From Alteraquisediminimonas sediminicola (lineage in GTDB: Bacteria; Pseudomonadota; Alphaproteobacteria; Sphingomonadales; Sphingomonadaceae), in contig NZ_JAHXZS010000001.1 of assembly GCF_019740335.1 (NCBI RefSeq), forward strand, positions 248,001-312,000: a stretch of DNA of 64,000 nucleotides, written 5' to 3'. Below the pieces are notes generated by a model, which did not search any database, had not been told where the DNA came from, and saw only the letters and a program-made list of their open reading frames with translations. Numbering within the stretch: the first letter of the stretch is position 1; each line of letters begins with the position of its first letter. Positions 54,625-64,000 of the stretch are shown piece after piece. Made by a program: the position numbers and the translations under genes.

Positions 54625-56367
54625 GTGAACGATCAGCGCAACATGATCCTGGCGATCGTGCTGTCTGCCTTTGTGCTGTTTGGCTGGGGCATGGCCTCTG
54701 ACAAATTGTTTCCGCAGCACAAGGCCGCGCCCCAAGCTTCCGCGCCTGTAACCGCACCACAGGCCACCCCCTTGCCCGGCGCTGTTGCGACGGCTGCATC
54801 GGACACATTACGTAATCGCACAGTCGTGTTGGCGGCAACGCCCCGCGTGAAGATTGACACCCCGCGTCTGGCCGGTTCGATCAACCTTGTCGGCGCGCGC
54901 ATCGATGATCTGGTGCTGCGCAACTATAAGGAAACGATCAAGAAGGATTCGGCAGATGTCCGCCTCTTGTCGCCATCTGGCGCGCAGTCGGCCTATTTCG
55001 CGGAATTCGGCTGGCTCGGCGAAGGCTTCAAACGCCCTGATTCCACATCGGTCTGGACGGCGGACAAGCAGGTGCTGACCCCGGATAGCCCGGTTACGCT
55101 GACCCATGACAATGGGGCCGGCCAATTATTCTCTATCGTCGTCTCGATCGACAAGAACTTCATGTTCGATCTCAAGCAGAGCGTCGCCAACCAGTCCGCT
55201 GGCACCATCGCCATTCGCAGCTTTGCGCTATTGAGCCGCGCAGGCCATTCGCCCGATCAATCGACCTGGACTCACCATGCAGGGCCGATGGCCGTGTTTA
55301 ATGGCGCGGCCAATTACGACCTTGATTATAAGGAAATGGATAAGGGCGAGACGCTCAGCAAAAATTCAACCGGCGGTTGGCTCGGCTATACCGACAAATA
55401 TTGGCTGACCGCGCTCATCCCGAACCAGCAGGCCAATGTGGCCGGTCGCTTCACCTTGAGCGGTCCGGAACGTTATCAGGCCGACATCACCCCTGCCGCC
55501 CCGACATTATTGGGCGCCGGCAAGGTGCTGACCAATGAAACCCGCTTCTTTGCGGGTGCCAAGGAAATCAGCCTGTTGGAAAGCTACCAGAACGAAGGCG
55601 GCGTCACGCAGTTTGACAAAGCGATCGACTGGGGCTGGTTCTATTGGTTTGAAAAGCCGATTTTCTACACGCTCGATTGGCTGTTCCGCATGGTCGGCAA
55701 TTTCGGCGTCGCGATTATCGTGCTGACCTTCATCATCCGTGGCCTGATGTTCCCGGTCGCCCAACGCCAGTTCCGCTCGATGGCGGCAATGCGCGTGCTG
55801 CAACCGAAGGTGAAGCAGTTGCAGGAGCGCTTCAAGGACGACAAGGCAACCTTGCAGCAGGAAATGATGGCGCTGTACCAGAAGGAAAAGGTCAATCCTT
55901 TCGCTGGCTGCATGCCGATCTTCATTCAGGTGCCGGTGTTCTATGCCTTGTACAAGGTGCTCACGCTGACGATTGAAATGCGGCACCAGCCTTTTGCATT
56001 GTGGCTGCATGATTTGTCTGCGCCGGACCCGTTGACCCCGCTCAACCTGTTTGGCCTGCTCGATTTCACCCCGCCCGCCTTTATGGCGCTGGGCGTGTTA
56101 CCGATCCTGTTGGGCATCACCATGTATTTGCAGTTCAAACTGAACCCCGCGCCGATGGACCCTGTCCAACAGCAGGTATTCAGCCTGATGCCGTGGATTC
56201 TGATGTTCGTCATGGCACCATTTGCGGCCGGGTTGCAGCTCTATTGGGTGGTCAGCAACGTCTTCACCATCGCCCAGCAGAAATTCCTCTATTCCCGTTA
56301 TCCGGGTATCAAGGTTGAATCCGAGAAACCGGCTTCAGAGAAAACGGTCGAAGGGAAAGCGCGTTGA
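54625..56367 (+). CDS. yidC: Membrane protein insertase YidC
   Basis: Inserts and folds inner-membrane proteins with or without Sec. The 580-aa protein has an N-terminal anchor helix (MILAIVLSAFVLFGWGMA), a large periplasmic P1 domain (about residues 50-335) and the five-helix conserved core from about 350, with the hydrophilic-groove Arg in FIIRGLMFPVAQRQFRSM, INPFAGC-like VNPFAGCMPIFIQVPVFYAL and QLYWVVSNVFTIAQQ. It starts at GTG with GGGGGAAG upstream and overlaps yihA by 4 nt. Confidence 0.96.
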   Translation: MNDQRNMILAIVLSAFVLFGWGMASDKLFPQHKAAPQASAPVTAPQATPLPGAVATAASDTLRNRTVVLAATPRVKIDTPRLAGSINLVGARIDDLVLRNYKETIKKDSADVRLLSPSGAQSAYFAEFGWLGEGFKRPDSTSVWTADKQVLTPDSPVTLTHDNGAGQLFSIVVSIDKNFMFDLKQSVANQSAGTIAIRSFALLSRAGHSPDQSTWTHHAGPMAVFNGAANYDLDYKEMDKGETLSKNSTGGWLGYTDKYWLTALIPNQQANVAGRFTLSGPERYQADITPAAPTLLGAGKVLTNETRFFAGAKEISLLESYQNEGGVTQFDKAIDWGWFYWFEKPIFYTLDWLFRMVGNFGVAIIVLTFIIRGLMFPVAQRQFRSMAAMRVLQPKVKQLQERFKDDKATLQQEMMALYQKEKVNPFAGCMPIFIQVPVFYALYKVLTLTIEMRHQPFALWLHDLSAPDPLTPLNLFGLLDFTPPAFMALGVLPILLGITMYLQFKLNPAPMDPVQQQVFSLMPWILMFVMAPFAAGLQLYWVVSNVFTIAQQKFLYSRYPGIKVESEKPASEKTVEGKAR

Positions 56368-57002
56368 ACAACGCCGACGAATACCGCCTCGAATTTGCGC
56401 GCAAGCTCTTTTCGGGGCCGGTAACATTCCTGAAATCAGCCCCTGCGCTTGAGTTTCTGCCCGACCCATCGGTGCCGGAAGTGGCCTTTGCGGGCAGATC
56501 GAATGTTGGCAAATCGTCGTTGCTCAATAAACTGACCAACCGCAATTCGCTGGCGCGGACCTCGGTCACGCCGGGGCGGACGCAGGAGCTGAACTATTTC
56601 GATGTGGGCGAACCGGCGCAGTTTCGCCTCGTCGATATGCCGGGCTATGGCTATGCCAAGGCACCGAAAGACATCGTCCGCAAATGGAAGTTCCTCGTGA
56701 ACGACTATTTGCGTGGCCGTGCTGTGTTGAAGCGCGCCTTGGTCCTGATCGACAGCCGTCACGGGATCAAGCCGGTCGATGTCGAACTGATGGACATGCT
56801 GGACAAGGCGGCGGTCAATTATCAGATCGTGATGACCAAGGCCGACAAGATCAAGCCAAGCGCATTGGAGGCGGTGCTGGATGCGACCCGCGCCATCGCC
56901 CGCAAGCATGTTGCCGCCCATCCGGATATCATCGTGACATCGAGCGAAACCAGCCAAGGCATGGCCGAATTGCGCGCGGCGGTGCTGGACGCGATTGCCT
57001 GA
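56364..57002 (+). CDS. engB: Ribosome biogenesis GTPase YihA/YsxC (EngB)
   Basis: Essential GTPase for 50S assembly. The 212-aa protein has G1 AFAGRSNVGKSSLLN, G2 region SVTPGRTQELNYF, G3 VDMPGYGYAK, G4 MTKADKIK and the SSETSQG G5-like end. It starts at TTG overlapping the yidC stop (TTGA). Confidence 0.95.
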   Translation: MNNADEYRLEFARKLFSGPVTFLKSAPALEFLPDPSVPEVAFAGRSNVGKSSLLNKLTNRNSLARTSVTPGRTQELNYFDVGEPAQFRLVDMPGYGYAKAPKDIVRKWKFLVNDYLRGRAVLKRALVLIDSRHGIKPVDVELMDMLDKAAVNYQIVMTKADKIKPSALEAVLDATRAIARKHVAAHPDIIVTSSETSQGMAELRAAVLDAIA

Positions 57003-57067
57003 TCCTTTGGGCTTATGGGCGGATATTGCTTCCGCCCATTGGCCTTGGTCGTTAAGCTGCGGCTGAT

Positions 57068-58030
57068 ATGACAAGCGAGCTTTCCCTGATCGAGTCCCTG
57101 CGCGCCCTCGCCACCCATGACGGCGCACGCGGGCTGGAAGATGATGCGGCGGTTCTCCCCTTCCCCATTGGCCGCGATCTTGTCCTGACCAAGGACATGA
57201 TGATCGAAGGTGTGCATTTCCTCCCCCAAGACCCGCCCGGCGACGTCGCGTGGAAGCTGGTAGCCGTCAACTTGTCTGACCTCGCCGCCAAGGGCGCAAC
57301 GCCCTTTGGGGTGCTGACCGGCTATGCGCTGAGCGGATCGGATGATTGGGATCGGGAGTTTGTCGCAGGGCTTGGTCGCGCGCTCACTCATTTCGGCGTG
57401 CCATTATTGGGGGGGGATACCGTCCGCATGCCCAACGCCGCGCCGCGTGCCTTGTCCTTGACCGCGCTTGGTCATGTCCTGCCCGGACAAGCCCCTGACC
57501 GCCGCGCTGCCATGCCGGGCGACCTTTTATGGGTATCCGGCACCATTGGCGATGCTGGTGCGGGCCTTAAGATTGCGCAGAACTGCGATGGCCCCCGCGC
57601 CCTGTTGAAACGGTTTCGCCTGCCGATGCCCCGACTGCGGCTCGGTAAGTTGCTGGCGCCGCATGTGCATGCGATGATGGATGTGTCGGATGGCCTGTTG
57701 ATCGATGCCGAACGGATCGCAACGGCAAGCGGCCTAGGCCTGTCGATCCGTCTGGAGGCAGTGCCGATTTCTTTGCCATTACTGGAATGGGCAGGCGATG
57801 ATCGCGAAGCCCGTTTGACGGCAGCAACGGCGGGCGATGATTATGAACTGCTCTTCACCGCCCCGCCAGCAATGACGCAAATGTTGAATGAATTGGCCGA
57901 AACGGCGCGTATCGGCATTAGCTGCGTAGGCGAATTGCATGAGAGCCACGGCCTGCAATTGACGCATCATGGCGAAAACCTGCCCCTTCCCGATCGGTTG
58001 GGTTATTTGCACCAGAGCGATTTCGAGTGA
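57068..58030 (+). CDS. thiL: Thiamine-monophosphate kinase
   Basis: Phosphorylates thiamine monophosphate to the diphosphate cofactor. The 320-aa PurM-fold enzyme has GLEDDAAVLPFPIGRDLVLT, DMMIEGVHFLP, VAVNLSDLAAKGATP, LGGDTVRM and MMDVSDGLLIDAERIA, all metal and ATP-binding motifs. It lies 65 nt after engB on the same strand. Confidence 0.95.
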   Translation: MTSELSLIESLRALATHDGARGLEDDAAVLPFPIGRDLVLTKDMMIEGVHFLPQDPPGDVAWKLVAVNLSDLAAKGATPFGVLTGYALSGSDDWDREFVAGLGRALTHFGVPLLGGDTVRMPNAAPRALSLTALGHVLPGQAPDRRAAMPGDLLWVSGTIGDAGAGLKIAQNCDGPRALLKRFRLPMPRLRLGKLLAPHVHAMMDVSDGLLIDAERIATASGLGLSIRLEAVPISLPLLEWAGDDREARLTAATAGDDYELLFTAPPAMTQMLNELAETARIGISCVGELHESHGLQLTHHGENLPLPDRLGYLHQSDFE

Positions 58031-58167
58031 AATAGCACCTTTCGCGGCGTGGAAATCGCAGCGAACTCCCACACGCTTGTAATTAATTATAATCGCTTCA
58101 TACTCCGCCCCACAGCGCGGTCTTCTGCAACCCGCGCCGAGACACAAGCAGGGGAAAGGAAAGCTGA

Positions 58168-60282
58168 ATGAGCGTAGTGATGCTAGCCATCGTCTTCGGC
58201 CTTACGGCTGTAGCATATGGCGTCCTTACAAGTAGGCAGGTGCTGAACAGCCCCGCCGGCAATGCGAAAATGCAAGAGATCGCTGGCGCGATCCAAGAGG
58301 GGGCGCAAGCCTATCTCGGGCGGCAATATCGTACCATCGCCATGGTCGGCGTTGTGGTGGCGATTATCGTGGCTGCGACCTTGGGCCTGACATCTGCCAC
58401 CGGCTTTGTGCTGGGGGCCGTATTATCGGGCGTGGCCGGTTATATCGGGATGAATATCTCGGTCCGTGCCAATGTCCGCACAGCGCAAGCGGCCAGTACC
58501 GGGCTACAGGCCGGTCTGACGCTCGCATTCCGCGCGGGCGCGATTACCGGCATGCTGGTGGCAGGCCTTGCCCTGCTCGCTATTGCGGTGTTCTTCTGGT
58601 ATCTGACGGATATTCAGGGCTATGCCGTCAATGATCGGGTAGTCATTGATGCGCTGGTGGCGCTGGCATTTGGCGCTTCGCTCATTTCCATCTTTGCACG
58701 TTTGGGCGGCGGGATCTTCACCAAGGCCGCCGATGTCGGCGCGGATCTTGTCGGCAAGGTCGAAGCTGGCATTCCGGAAGATGACCCCCGCAACCCGGCG
58801 GTGATCGCGGACAATGTCGGTGACAATGTCGGCGATTGCGCGGGCATGGCCGCCGATTTGTTCGAAACCTATGTCGTGACCGTCGGTGCGACCATGGTGC
58901 TGATTGCGTTGCTGCTCGGCAATGCGGCGGGCGATATGCTGGCCCCGTTGATGAGCCTGCCATTGCTGGTCGGCGGCGTGTGCATCGTGACGTCGATTAT
59001 TGGCACCTATTTCGTCAAGCTTGGGTCCAACAACTCGATCATGGGCGCGATGTACCGGGGCTTTATCGTCACGGCTGTCTTGTCCATTCCGGCGATCTGG
59101 TGGGCAACGTCCCACACGCTGGGCAGCATGGAAACGCTGATCGGCGCCAATCTTGATGGCACCGGCGGCTTTACCGGGCGCAGCCTGTTTTATTGCATGT
59201 TGCTCGGCCTTGCGATTACCGGGCTAATCGTCTGGATTACCGAATATTACACCAGCACCGCTTATCGTCCGGTGCGTTCCATCGCCAAGGCCTCGGAAAC
59301 CGGCCATGGCACCAATGTCATTCAAGGTCTGGCAATCAGCCTTGAAGCTACGGCGCTGCCGACGCTCGTCATCTGCGTGGGCATCATCATTGCGTATCAA
59401 CTGGCCGGGCTGATCGGCATCGCCTTTGCGGCGACATCGATGCTGGCGCTTGCCGGGATGGTCGTGGCGCTCGATGCTTATGGGCCGGTGACCGACAATG
59501 CCGGTGGCATTGCGGAAATGGCGGGGCTAGATGACGAAGTCCGCACCCGCACCGACGCGCTGGATGCCGTCGGCAACACCACCAAGGCCGTCACCAAGGG
59601 TTATGCCATCGGTTCGGCGGGGCTTGCCGCATTGGTGCTGTTTGCATCCTATACTATCGACCTCAAGGCGTTCTTCCCGGCGCTGATGGTCGATTTCAGC
59701 CTTGAAAACCCCTATGTGATCGTTGGATTGCTGCTGGGCGCATTGCTCCCCTATCTGTTCGGGGCAATGGGGCTGACCGCCGTTGGTCGTGCCGCCGGTG
59801 ATGTGGTCAAGGATGTGCGCGACCAGTTCGCCAATGACAAGGGCATCATGGCCGGCACTAGCCGTCCGAATTATGCCCGCACCGTCGATCTCGTGACCAA
59901 GGCCGCCATCAAGGAAATGGTGATCCCGTCATTGTTGCCGGTGCTGGCGCCGATTGTCGTGTATTTTGTTATCACCGCGGTAGCGGGACAAGCCAATGGC
60001 TTTGCTGCCCTTGGCGCATTATTGCTGGGGGTGATCGTGAGCGGACTGTTCGTCGCGCTGTCGATGACATCTGGCGGCGGCGCATGGGACAATGCCAAGA
60101 AATATATCGAAGACGGCCATCACGGTGGCAAGGGTTCCGACGCGCACAAAGCGGCGGTGACCGGCGACACCGTGGGTGATCCCTATAAGGATACCGCAGG
60201 TCCTGCGGTCAATCCGATGATCAAGATCACCAACATCGTCGCGTTGCTGCTGTTGGCGGCGCTCGCGCACGGCGTTGTCTGA
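58168..60282 (+). CDS. hppA: Membrane H+-translocating pyrophosphatase, K+-independent type
   Basis: Pumps protons out of the cytoplasm using pyrophosphate. The 704-aa protein has about 16 helices and the substrate loops [20 protein letters not shown] and [19 protein letters not shown], plus the C-terminal [17 protein letters not shown]. At the site that separates the K+-dependent (GNTTAA) from K+-independent (GNTTKA) enzymes it reads GNTTKAV, so it should not need K+. GGAAAG lies before the ATG; a perfect TATAAT (58088-58093) may be its -10 box, but no good -35 is seen. Confidence 0.95.
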   Translation: MSVVMLAIVFGLTAVAYGVLTSRQVLNSPAGNAKMQEIAGAIQEGAQAYLGRQYRTIAMVGVVVAIIVAATLGLTSATGFVLGAVLSGVAGYIGMNISVRANVRTAQAASTGLQAGLTLAFRAGAITGMLVAGLALLAIAVFFWYLTDIQGYAVNDRVVIDALVALAFGASLISIFARLGGGIFTKAADVGADLVGKVEAGIPEDDPRNPAVIADNVGDNVGDCAGMAADLFETYVVTVGATMVLIALLLGNAAGDMLAPLMSLPLLVGGVCIVTSIIGTYFVKLGSNNSIMGAMYRGFIVTAVLSIPAIWWATSHTLGSMETLIGANLDGTGGFTGRSLFYCMLLGLAITGLIVWITEYYTSTAYRPVRSIAKASETGHGTNVIQGLAISLEATALPTLVICVGIIIAYQLAGLIGIAFAATSMLALAGMVVALDAYGPVTDNAGGIAEMAGLDDEVRTRTDALDAVGNTTKAVTKGYAIGSAGLAALVLFASYTIDLKAFFPALMVDFSLENPYVIVGLLLGALLPYLFGAMGLTAVGRAAGDVVKDVRDQFANDKGIMAGTSRPNYARTVDLVTKAAIKEMVIPSLLPVLAPIVVYFVITAVAGQANGFAALGALLLGVIVSGLFVALSMTSGGGAWDNAKKYIEDGHHGGKGSDAHKAAVTGDTVGDPYKDTAGPAVNPMIKITNIVALLLLAALAHGVV

Positions 60283-60304
60283 ACTTCAGACCTATCGCTG
60301 AAAG

Positions 60305-60338
60305 ACCCCGTCCGGTTTCCCAACCGGGCGGGGTTTTT
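60305..60338 (+). terminator. Intrinsic terminator of hppA
   Basis: ACCCCGTCCGGTT (60305-60317) pairs with AACCGGGCGGGGT (60322-60334), 13 bp with one G-U, loop TCCC, followed by TTTTTCTTTT. It separates hppA from the convergent gph. Confidence 0.94.
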
Positions 60339-60347
60339 CTTTTGGGC

Positions 60348-61022
60348 TTAGCCCAACCGGATCAGGCAATCGTGCAATTCGTCGAAATGATCGATGGTCG
60401 CATCTGCCTGCAAATCGGCCAATGTGCCGTTGAGGAACCCGAAGCCCACCCCAATGGACGGAATCCCGGCATTACGGGCCGCGCCCGTATCTGCCGTACT
60501 ATCGCCGACAAACGCCGTGCGACCGCCACCGCAGCGGGCGATCATTTCATGGATCGGCGCGGCGTCCGGCTTGGCCTTGCCCGGCCCCATGGTATCGCCG
60601 CCGATGATCGTGGCAAAGCGGCTGGCCAGCCCGATCTCGTTCAGCAATTTCACCGCAAAGCGTTCATATTTATTGGTCACGACCGCGAGCGTTACCCCGC
60701 GCGCGGTCAGGCGATCCAGTGCCGCTTCCATGCCGTCGAACGCATGGGTTTCGACGCAGATATTCGCCTCGTAATAAGTAAGCAGCGCAGGCAGCGCGAC
60801 CGCCAACAGGGCATCATCCATGCCGCCCGTGCGTTCCAGCCCGCGTTCGAGCATGACCTTCGCACCCCGCCCGACCAAATGGCGCACCTCATCGACCGGC
60901 ACCGAAGGCCGATCAACATGATTGAGCGCGTGATTCATCGCGGCGGCAAGATCACCGCTCGTGTCCAATAAGGTGCCATCAAGGTCGAAACCGACGATCT
61001 GAAAAGGAAATGCCTGTGTCAT
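60348..61022 (-). CDS. gph: Phosphoglycolate phosphatase (HAD family)
   Basis: Dephosphorylates 2-phosphoglycolate, for instance from DNA 3'-end repair. The 224-aa HAD protein has motif I FDLDGTLLDTSGDL, motif II VVTNK, motif III KPDAAP and motif IV FVGDSTADTGAARNAG with an alpha-helical cap between. The start at 61022 puts the Asp nucleophile near residue 12; ATG 61034 is an alternative. It could also act on other sugar phosphates. Confidence 0.88.
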   Translation of the reverse strand: MTQAFPFQIVGFDLDGTLLDTSGDLAAAMNHALNHVDRPSVPVDEVRHLVGRGAKVMLERGLERTGGMDDALLAVALPALLTYYEANICVETHAFDGMEAALDRLTARGVTLAVVTNKYERFAVKLLNEIGLASRFATIIGGDTMGPGKAKPDAAPIHEMIARCGGGRTAFVGDSTADTGAARNAGIPSIGVGFGFLNGTLADLQADATIDHFDELHDCLIRLG

Positions 61023-61130
61023 GACGAAACCCATGCCCCGGAAGCGATGGAATTGGCAAGAATTTGATGACAGAGATGGGGTGATACAATATCCGTTCAA
61101 GCCTGTGCTTATCTAGAAAGTGTTCTGCCG

Positions 61131-62498
61131 ATGTCCGTCGACTACCCGCTTGCCGCCATTATCCTCGCCGCAGGCAAGGGCACCCGCATGAAATCCGACC
61201 TGCACAAGGTGCTGCACCCGCTGGCCGGTCATCCGATGGTCGCGCATCTGCTCGGCAATCTCGATAGCCTTGATGTCGCCCGCAAGATCATCGTTACTGG
61301 TTCCGGACGCGAACAGGTGGAGGCAGCGCTGGCCGGGACCGGCGCAGATTTCGCGACGCAGGAACCACAACTCGGCACTGCCCACGCGGTGCAACAGGCG
61401 CAAGCGGCGCTCAAGGACTTTGTCGGCGATGTACTGATCATGTTTGGCGATGTACCGCTGGTCAGCGCCGACACCATGGCGCGGATGATCGAACGGCTGC
61501 ATGCCGATGACAGCCCGGCAGTCGTCGTGCTCGGTTTCCGCCCGGAGGATGCCTTGGCCTATGGCCGGATCGTCGCCGATGAGGATGGGCGGATCGTCAA
61601 GATGGTCGAATATAAGGATGCGAACTCCGCCGAACGCGCGGTCAATCTGTGCAATAGCGGGCTGATGGCGCTCCGCGCCGATGATCTGTGGCCGCTTCTG
61701 GATCGCGTCGGCAATGATAATGCCGCCAAGGAATATTATCTGCCGGATGTCGTGATGATCGCGCTGGCGGATGGGCGATCATCGGCGGTGATTGAGGCGG
61801 CAGCCTATGAGGTCGCGGGGATCAACAGCCGCGCCGAACTCGCGATTGTCGAACGCGCATGGCAAGATCGCCGCCGCCAACAGGCGATGGCCGATGGCGC
61901 GACCCTGATTGCGCCGGAAACCGTATGGTTCAGCCATGATACCGTGATCGGACGCGATGTGGTGATCGAGCCGCAGGTGTTCTTCGGTCCCGGCGTGACC
62001 ATCGCCGACAATGTCACGATCCACGGCTTCAGCCATATCGAGGGCGCGACGATTGCAGCCGGTGCGGAAGTCGGCCCTTATGCGCGGCTGCGCCCCGGTG
62101 CGAAGATCGGGGAAAAAGCCAAGATCGGTAATTTTGTCGAGGTCAAGAACGCGACATTCGGCGCGGGCGCAAAGGCCAATCATCTATCCTATATTGGCGA
62201 TGCGGACGTCGGTGAAAAGGCGAATATCGGCGCAGGCACCATCACCTGCAATTATGACGGCTTCTTCAAATATAAGACCGTGATCGGCAAGCATGCGTTT
62301 ATCGGGTCAAACTCCGCGCTGGTCGCCCCGGTCAATATTGGCGAGGGCGCGATTATTGGCGCGGGGTCGGTGCTGACCCGCAATGTCGAGGCCGGATCAT
62401 TGGCGGTTGCGCGTGGCGAGCAGAGCGAACACAGCGGCTGGGCCACCCGTTTCCGCAAGGCGATGCAGGCGAAAAAGGACGCGGCCAAAGCGAAATAA
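61131..62498 (+). CDS. glmU: Bifunctional GlmU (acetyltransferase / uridylyltransferase)
   Basis: Makes UDP-GlcNAc from GlcN-1-P in two steps. The 455-aa chain has the pyrophosphorylase domain first (LAAIILAAGKGTRMKSDLHK, GTAHAVQQA, MFGDVPLV) and then a left-handed beta helix from about residue 250 with hexapeptide repeats and GAGTITCNYDGFFKYKT, the acetyl-CoA site. It supplies peptidoglycan synthesis. It is divergent from gph and 40 nt before radA. Confidence 0.97.
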   Translation: MSVDYPLAAIILAAGKGTRMKSDLHKVLHPLAGHPMVAHLLGNLDSLDVARKIIVTGSGREQVEAALAGTGADFATQEPQLGTAHAVQQAQAALKDFVGDVLIMFGDVPLVSADTMARMIERLHADDSPAVVVLGFRPEDALAYGRIVADEDGRIVKMVEYKDANSAERAVNLCNSGLMALRADDLWPLLDRVGNDNAAKEYYLPDVVMIALADGRSSAVIEAAAYEVAGINSRAELAIVERAWQDRRRQQAMADGATLIAPETVWFSHDTVIGRDVVIEPQVFFGPGVTIADNVTIHGFSHIEGATIAAGAEVGPYARLRPGAKIGEKAKIGNFVEVKNATFGAGAKANHLSYIGDADVGEKANIGAGTITCNYDGFFKYKTVIGKHAFIGSNSALVAPVNIGEGAIIGAGSVLTRNVEAGSLAVARGEQSEHSGWATRFRKAMQAKKDAAKAK

Positions 62499-62508
62499 TC
62501 GGCTTTTC

Positions 62509-62523
62509 GTTCCCTTATTGTTC
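62509..62523 (+). promoter_or_regulatory. LexA-type box upstream of radA
   Basis: GTTCCCTTATTGTTC is a perfect GTTC-N7-GTTC, the LexA site of alphaproteobacteria, 15 nt before the radA ATG. It agrees at 12 of 15 bases with the element before the small membrane protein (reverse complement of 36402-36416). No clear core promoter could be placed around it. Confidence 0.55.
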
Positions 62524-62538
62524 TGCTATCGCTGATGG

Positions 62539-63912
62539 ATGGCAAAGGTTCAAAAACGTTATGTTTGCGCTGCATGCGGGTCGGTCACGCTCCGTTGGCA
62601 GGGCCAATGCGCGGATTGCGGCGCGTGGAATTCACTGAGCGAGGAATCGCCCGCCGCTGCTACCCCCTTTGCCGCCAAGCATCATCTGCGCGCCGGTGGG
62701 CAGAAAATCCAGATGTCCGGTCTGGATGTGCCAACCCCCTTGCCCCCACGCTGCCCGACCGGCATCGGTGAATTCGACCGAGCATTGGGCGGCGGATTGG
62801 TTGCAGGGTCCGCGATTTTGATCGGCGGCGATCCCGGCATCGGCAAATCCACCTTATTGTTGCAGGCGGCGGCGCGGATTGCCCGCGCAGGCGGCAATGT
62901 CGTCTATATCAGCGGCGAAGAGGCGAGCAATCAGGTGCGGCTGCGGGCGATGCGGCTCGGTCTTGGCGATGCGCCGGTGCAACTCGCGAGCGCCACCTCG
63001 GTACGCGATATTCTCACCACTTTGGAGGCCGCGCCCGCCCCTGACCTGCTGATTATCGATTCGATTCAGACCATGCATTCGGATGTGATCGAAGGCGCAC
63101 CCGGCACCGTCAGCCAGGTTCGCGCCTCGGCGCAGGAATTGATCCGCTTTGCCAAGGAACGCAACACGGCGCTGGTGCTGGTCGGCCATGTGACCAAGGA
63201 CGGGACGATCGCGGGGCCGCGCGTGTTGGAACATATGGTCGATACGGTGCTCGCGTTCGAAGGCGAGCGCAGCCATCAATATCGGATCTTGCGCGCGATC
63301 AAGAACCGCTTTGGCGGGACCGAAGAAATCGGCGTGTTCTCAATGAATGAGGGCGGGCTGGATGAGGTCGGCAACCCCTCCTCGCTCTTTCTCACCCAGC
63401 GCGGCGAATCTGTCGCGGGCGCGGTGGTCTTTCCGGCATTGGAAGGGACCAGACCCGTGCTGGTGGAAATTCAGGCACTTACCGTTCGATTAGCGAGCGG
63501 CGCAACGCCGCGCCGCGCGGTCGTCGGCTGGGATAGCGGGCGTTTGGCGATGATCCTCGCGGTGCTGGAATCGCGCTGCGGCCTTAATTTCTCCACCTGC
63601 GAAGTCTATCTCAACATCTCCGGCGGCTATCGCATTACCGATCCGGCTGCCGATCTCGCGGTGGCCGCCGCCTTGGTGTCGGCGCTGGGAGAGCGCCCCC
63701 TGCCCGCGACCAGCATCGCCTTTGGCGAGGTCGCGCTATCGGGTGAAATCAGGCCGGTGGCCCATGGCAATTTACGATTGAAGGAAGCGGCCAAGCTCGG
63801 ATTCGAACGCGCCTATCTACCGTCCGGCACCGTCAATGAGGGTGCAAACTTGACATTGGACGCGGTTGGACGGCTTGATCGTCTCGTTGACGGCATTTTG
63901 GGACGGGCATAG
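62539..63912 (+). CDS. radA: DNA repair protein RadA (Sms)
   Basis: RecA-like ATPase that promotes branch migration of recombination intermediates. The 457-aa protein has the N-terminal zinc finger (CAACGSVTLRWQGQCADCG), Walker A GGDPGIGKSTLL, the RadA motif KNRFGG (RAIKNRFGGTEE) and a C-terminal Lon-like domain (from about residue 280). A LexA-type box sits directly upstream, suggesting damage induction. cvpA follows 10 nt after the stop. Confidence 0.96.
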   Translation: MAKVQKRYVCAACGSVTLRWQGQCADCGAWNSLSEESPAAATPFAAKHHLRAGGQKIQMSGLDVPTPLPPRCPTGIGEFDRALGGGLVAGSAILIGGDPGIGKSTLLLQAAARIARAGGNVVYISGEEASNQVRLRAMRLGLGDAPVQLASATSVRDILTTLEAAPAPDLLIIDSIQTMHSDVIEGAPGTVSQVRASAQELIRFAKERNTALVLVGHVTKDGTIAGPRVLEHMVDTVLAFEGERSHQYRILRAIKNRFGGTEEIGVFSMNEGGLDEVGNPSSLFLTQRGESVAGAVVFPALEGTRPVLVEIQALTVRLASGATPRRAVVGWDSGRLAMILAVLESRCGLNFSTCEVYLNISGGYRITDPAADLAVAAALVSALGERPLPATSIAFGEVALSGEIRPVAHGNLRLKEAAKLGFERAYLPSGTVNEGANLTLDAVGRLDRLVDGILGRA

Positions 63913-63922
63913 AGAAAACGCG

Positions 63923-64000
63923 ATGACCAAATTCACTGCACTCGACATGATCCTGATTCTATTGATGGGCTTCGGCGCCTTCATGGGATTTATGCGCGGC
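63923..64000 (+). CDS. cvpA: CvpA family membrane protein, 3' end cut by window edge
   Basis: Only 26 codons are visible: MTKFTALDMILILLMGFGAF then MGFMRG, a first membrane helix with the LD..(I/L)L..G..GF.RG pattern of CvpA (colicin V production) proteins. radA-cvpA (and then purF) is a common alphaproteobacterial order. The ATG is 10 nt after the radA stop, so both are probably co-transcribed. Confidence 0.8.
   Translation, partial: MTKFTALDMILILLMGFGAFMGFMRG

Noticed and set aside
1-64000. CRISPR arrays, insertion sequences, prophage or toxin-antitoxin modules
   Set aside because: I looked for spaced direct repeats, transposase motifs, terminal inverted repeats and paired small ORFs and found none that stand up.

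Overview
The window is a contiguous stretch of chromosome from an alphaproteobacterium, almost certainly of the order Sphingomonadales. Pointers are the ntrX-hfq-hflX order, an Hfq made of two fused Sm domains, bamA-ompH-fabZ with no lpxD/lpxA/lpxB (sphingomonads replace lipid A by glycosphingolipids), a bacterial NDUFS4-type complex I protein and a complete fnr-cbb3 oxidase cluster. Base composition looks even throughout, and I see no phage, transposon, CRISPR array or origin. Layout: (1) 1-3191, end of NtrX, tandem Hfq, HflX. (2) 3188-12634, a tightly packed minus-strand operon: MltB-type transglycosylase, RlpA/SPOR-like protein, D,D-carboxypeptidase, Tmk, HolB, MetG, TatD, metallo-hydrolase, membrane-anchored retropepsin and MazG. 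Many genes overlap by 1-4 nt. (3) 12754-16335, tRNA-Ser(UGA), a small unknown protein, dodecin and an arsRC-acr3-arsH arsenic operon with a perfect palindrome over the arsR start. (4) 16336-22380, a SnoaL-like protein, a regulator with a degenerate receiver domain, a Tat/lipoprotein molybdoenzyme with a membrane cytochrome b, RnhB, dihydroorotase, NDUFS4 and zinc-free L31. (5) 22531-25514, a BtuFCD-like importer fused operonically to MobA. (6) 25526-36252, the minus-strand translation/envelope operon rpsB-tsf-pyrH-frr-uppS-cdsA-dxr-rseP-bamA-ompH-fabZ. (7) 36346-38196, divergent promoters, a small membrane protein behind a LexA-type operator, then pssA and psd. (8) 38349-50889, icd, fnr, ccoNOQP-GHIS, ompW, hemN and a small Cys-rich secreted protein. 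Perfect TTGA-N6-TCAA sites lie before ccoN and hemN, so this is a micro-oxic respiration locus. (9) 50981-64000, usp, an aminotransferase, two small proteins of unknown role, rpmH-rnpA-yidD-yidC-yihA, thiL, the H+-pyrophosphatase hppA, gph, glmU, radA and the start of cvpA. Most of the window is housekeeping. The best lead for something undescribed is the 79-aa single-pass membrane protein at 36475-36714. Its promoter has a consensus -35 box and a GAAC-N7-GAAC (alphaproteobacterial LexA) element exactly in the spacer, and radA carries a closely similar element. I infer that the small protein is a damage-inducible membrane factor, comparable in design but not in visible sequence to Caulobacter SidA. 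Other leads are the pseudo-receiver regulator, the orphan molybdoenzyme/cytochrome pair, the degenerate RlpA-like protein, the Cys-rich protein after hemN and an rnpA that seems to start at CTG.
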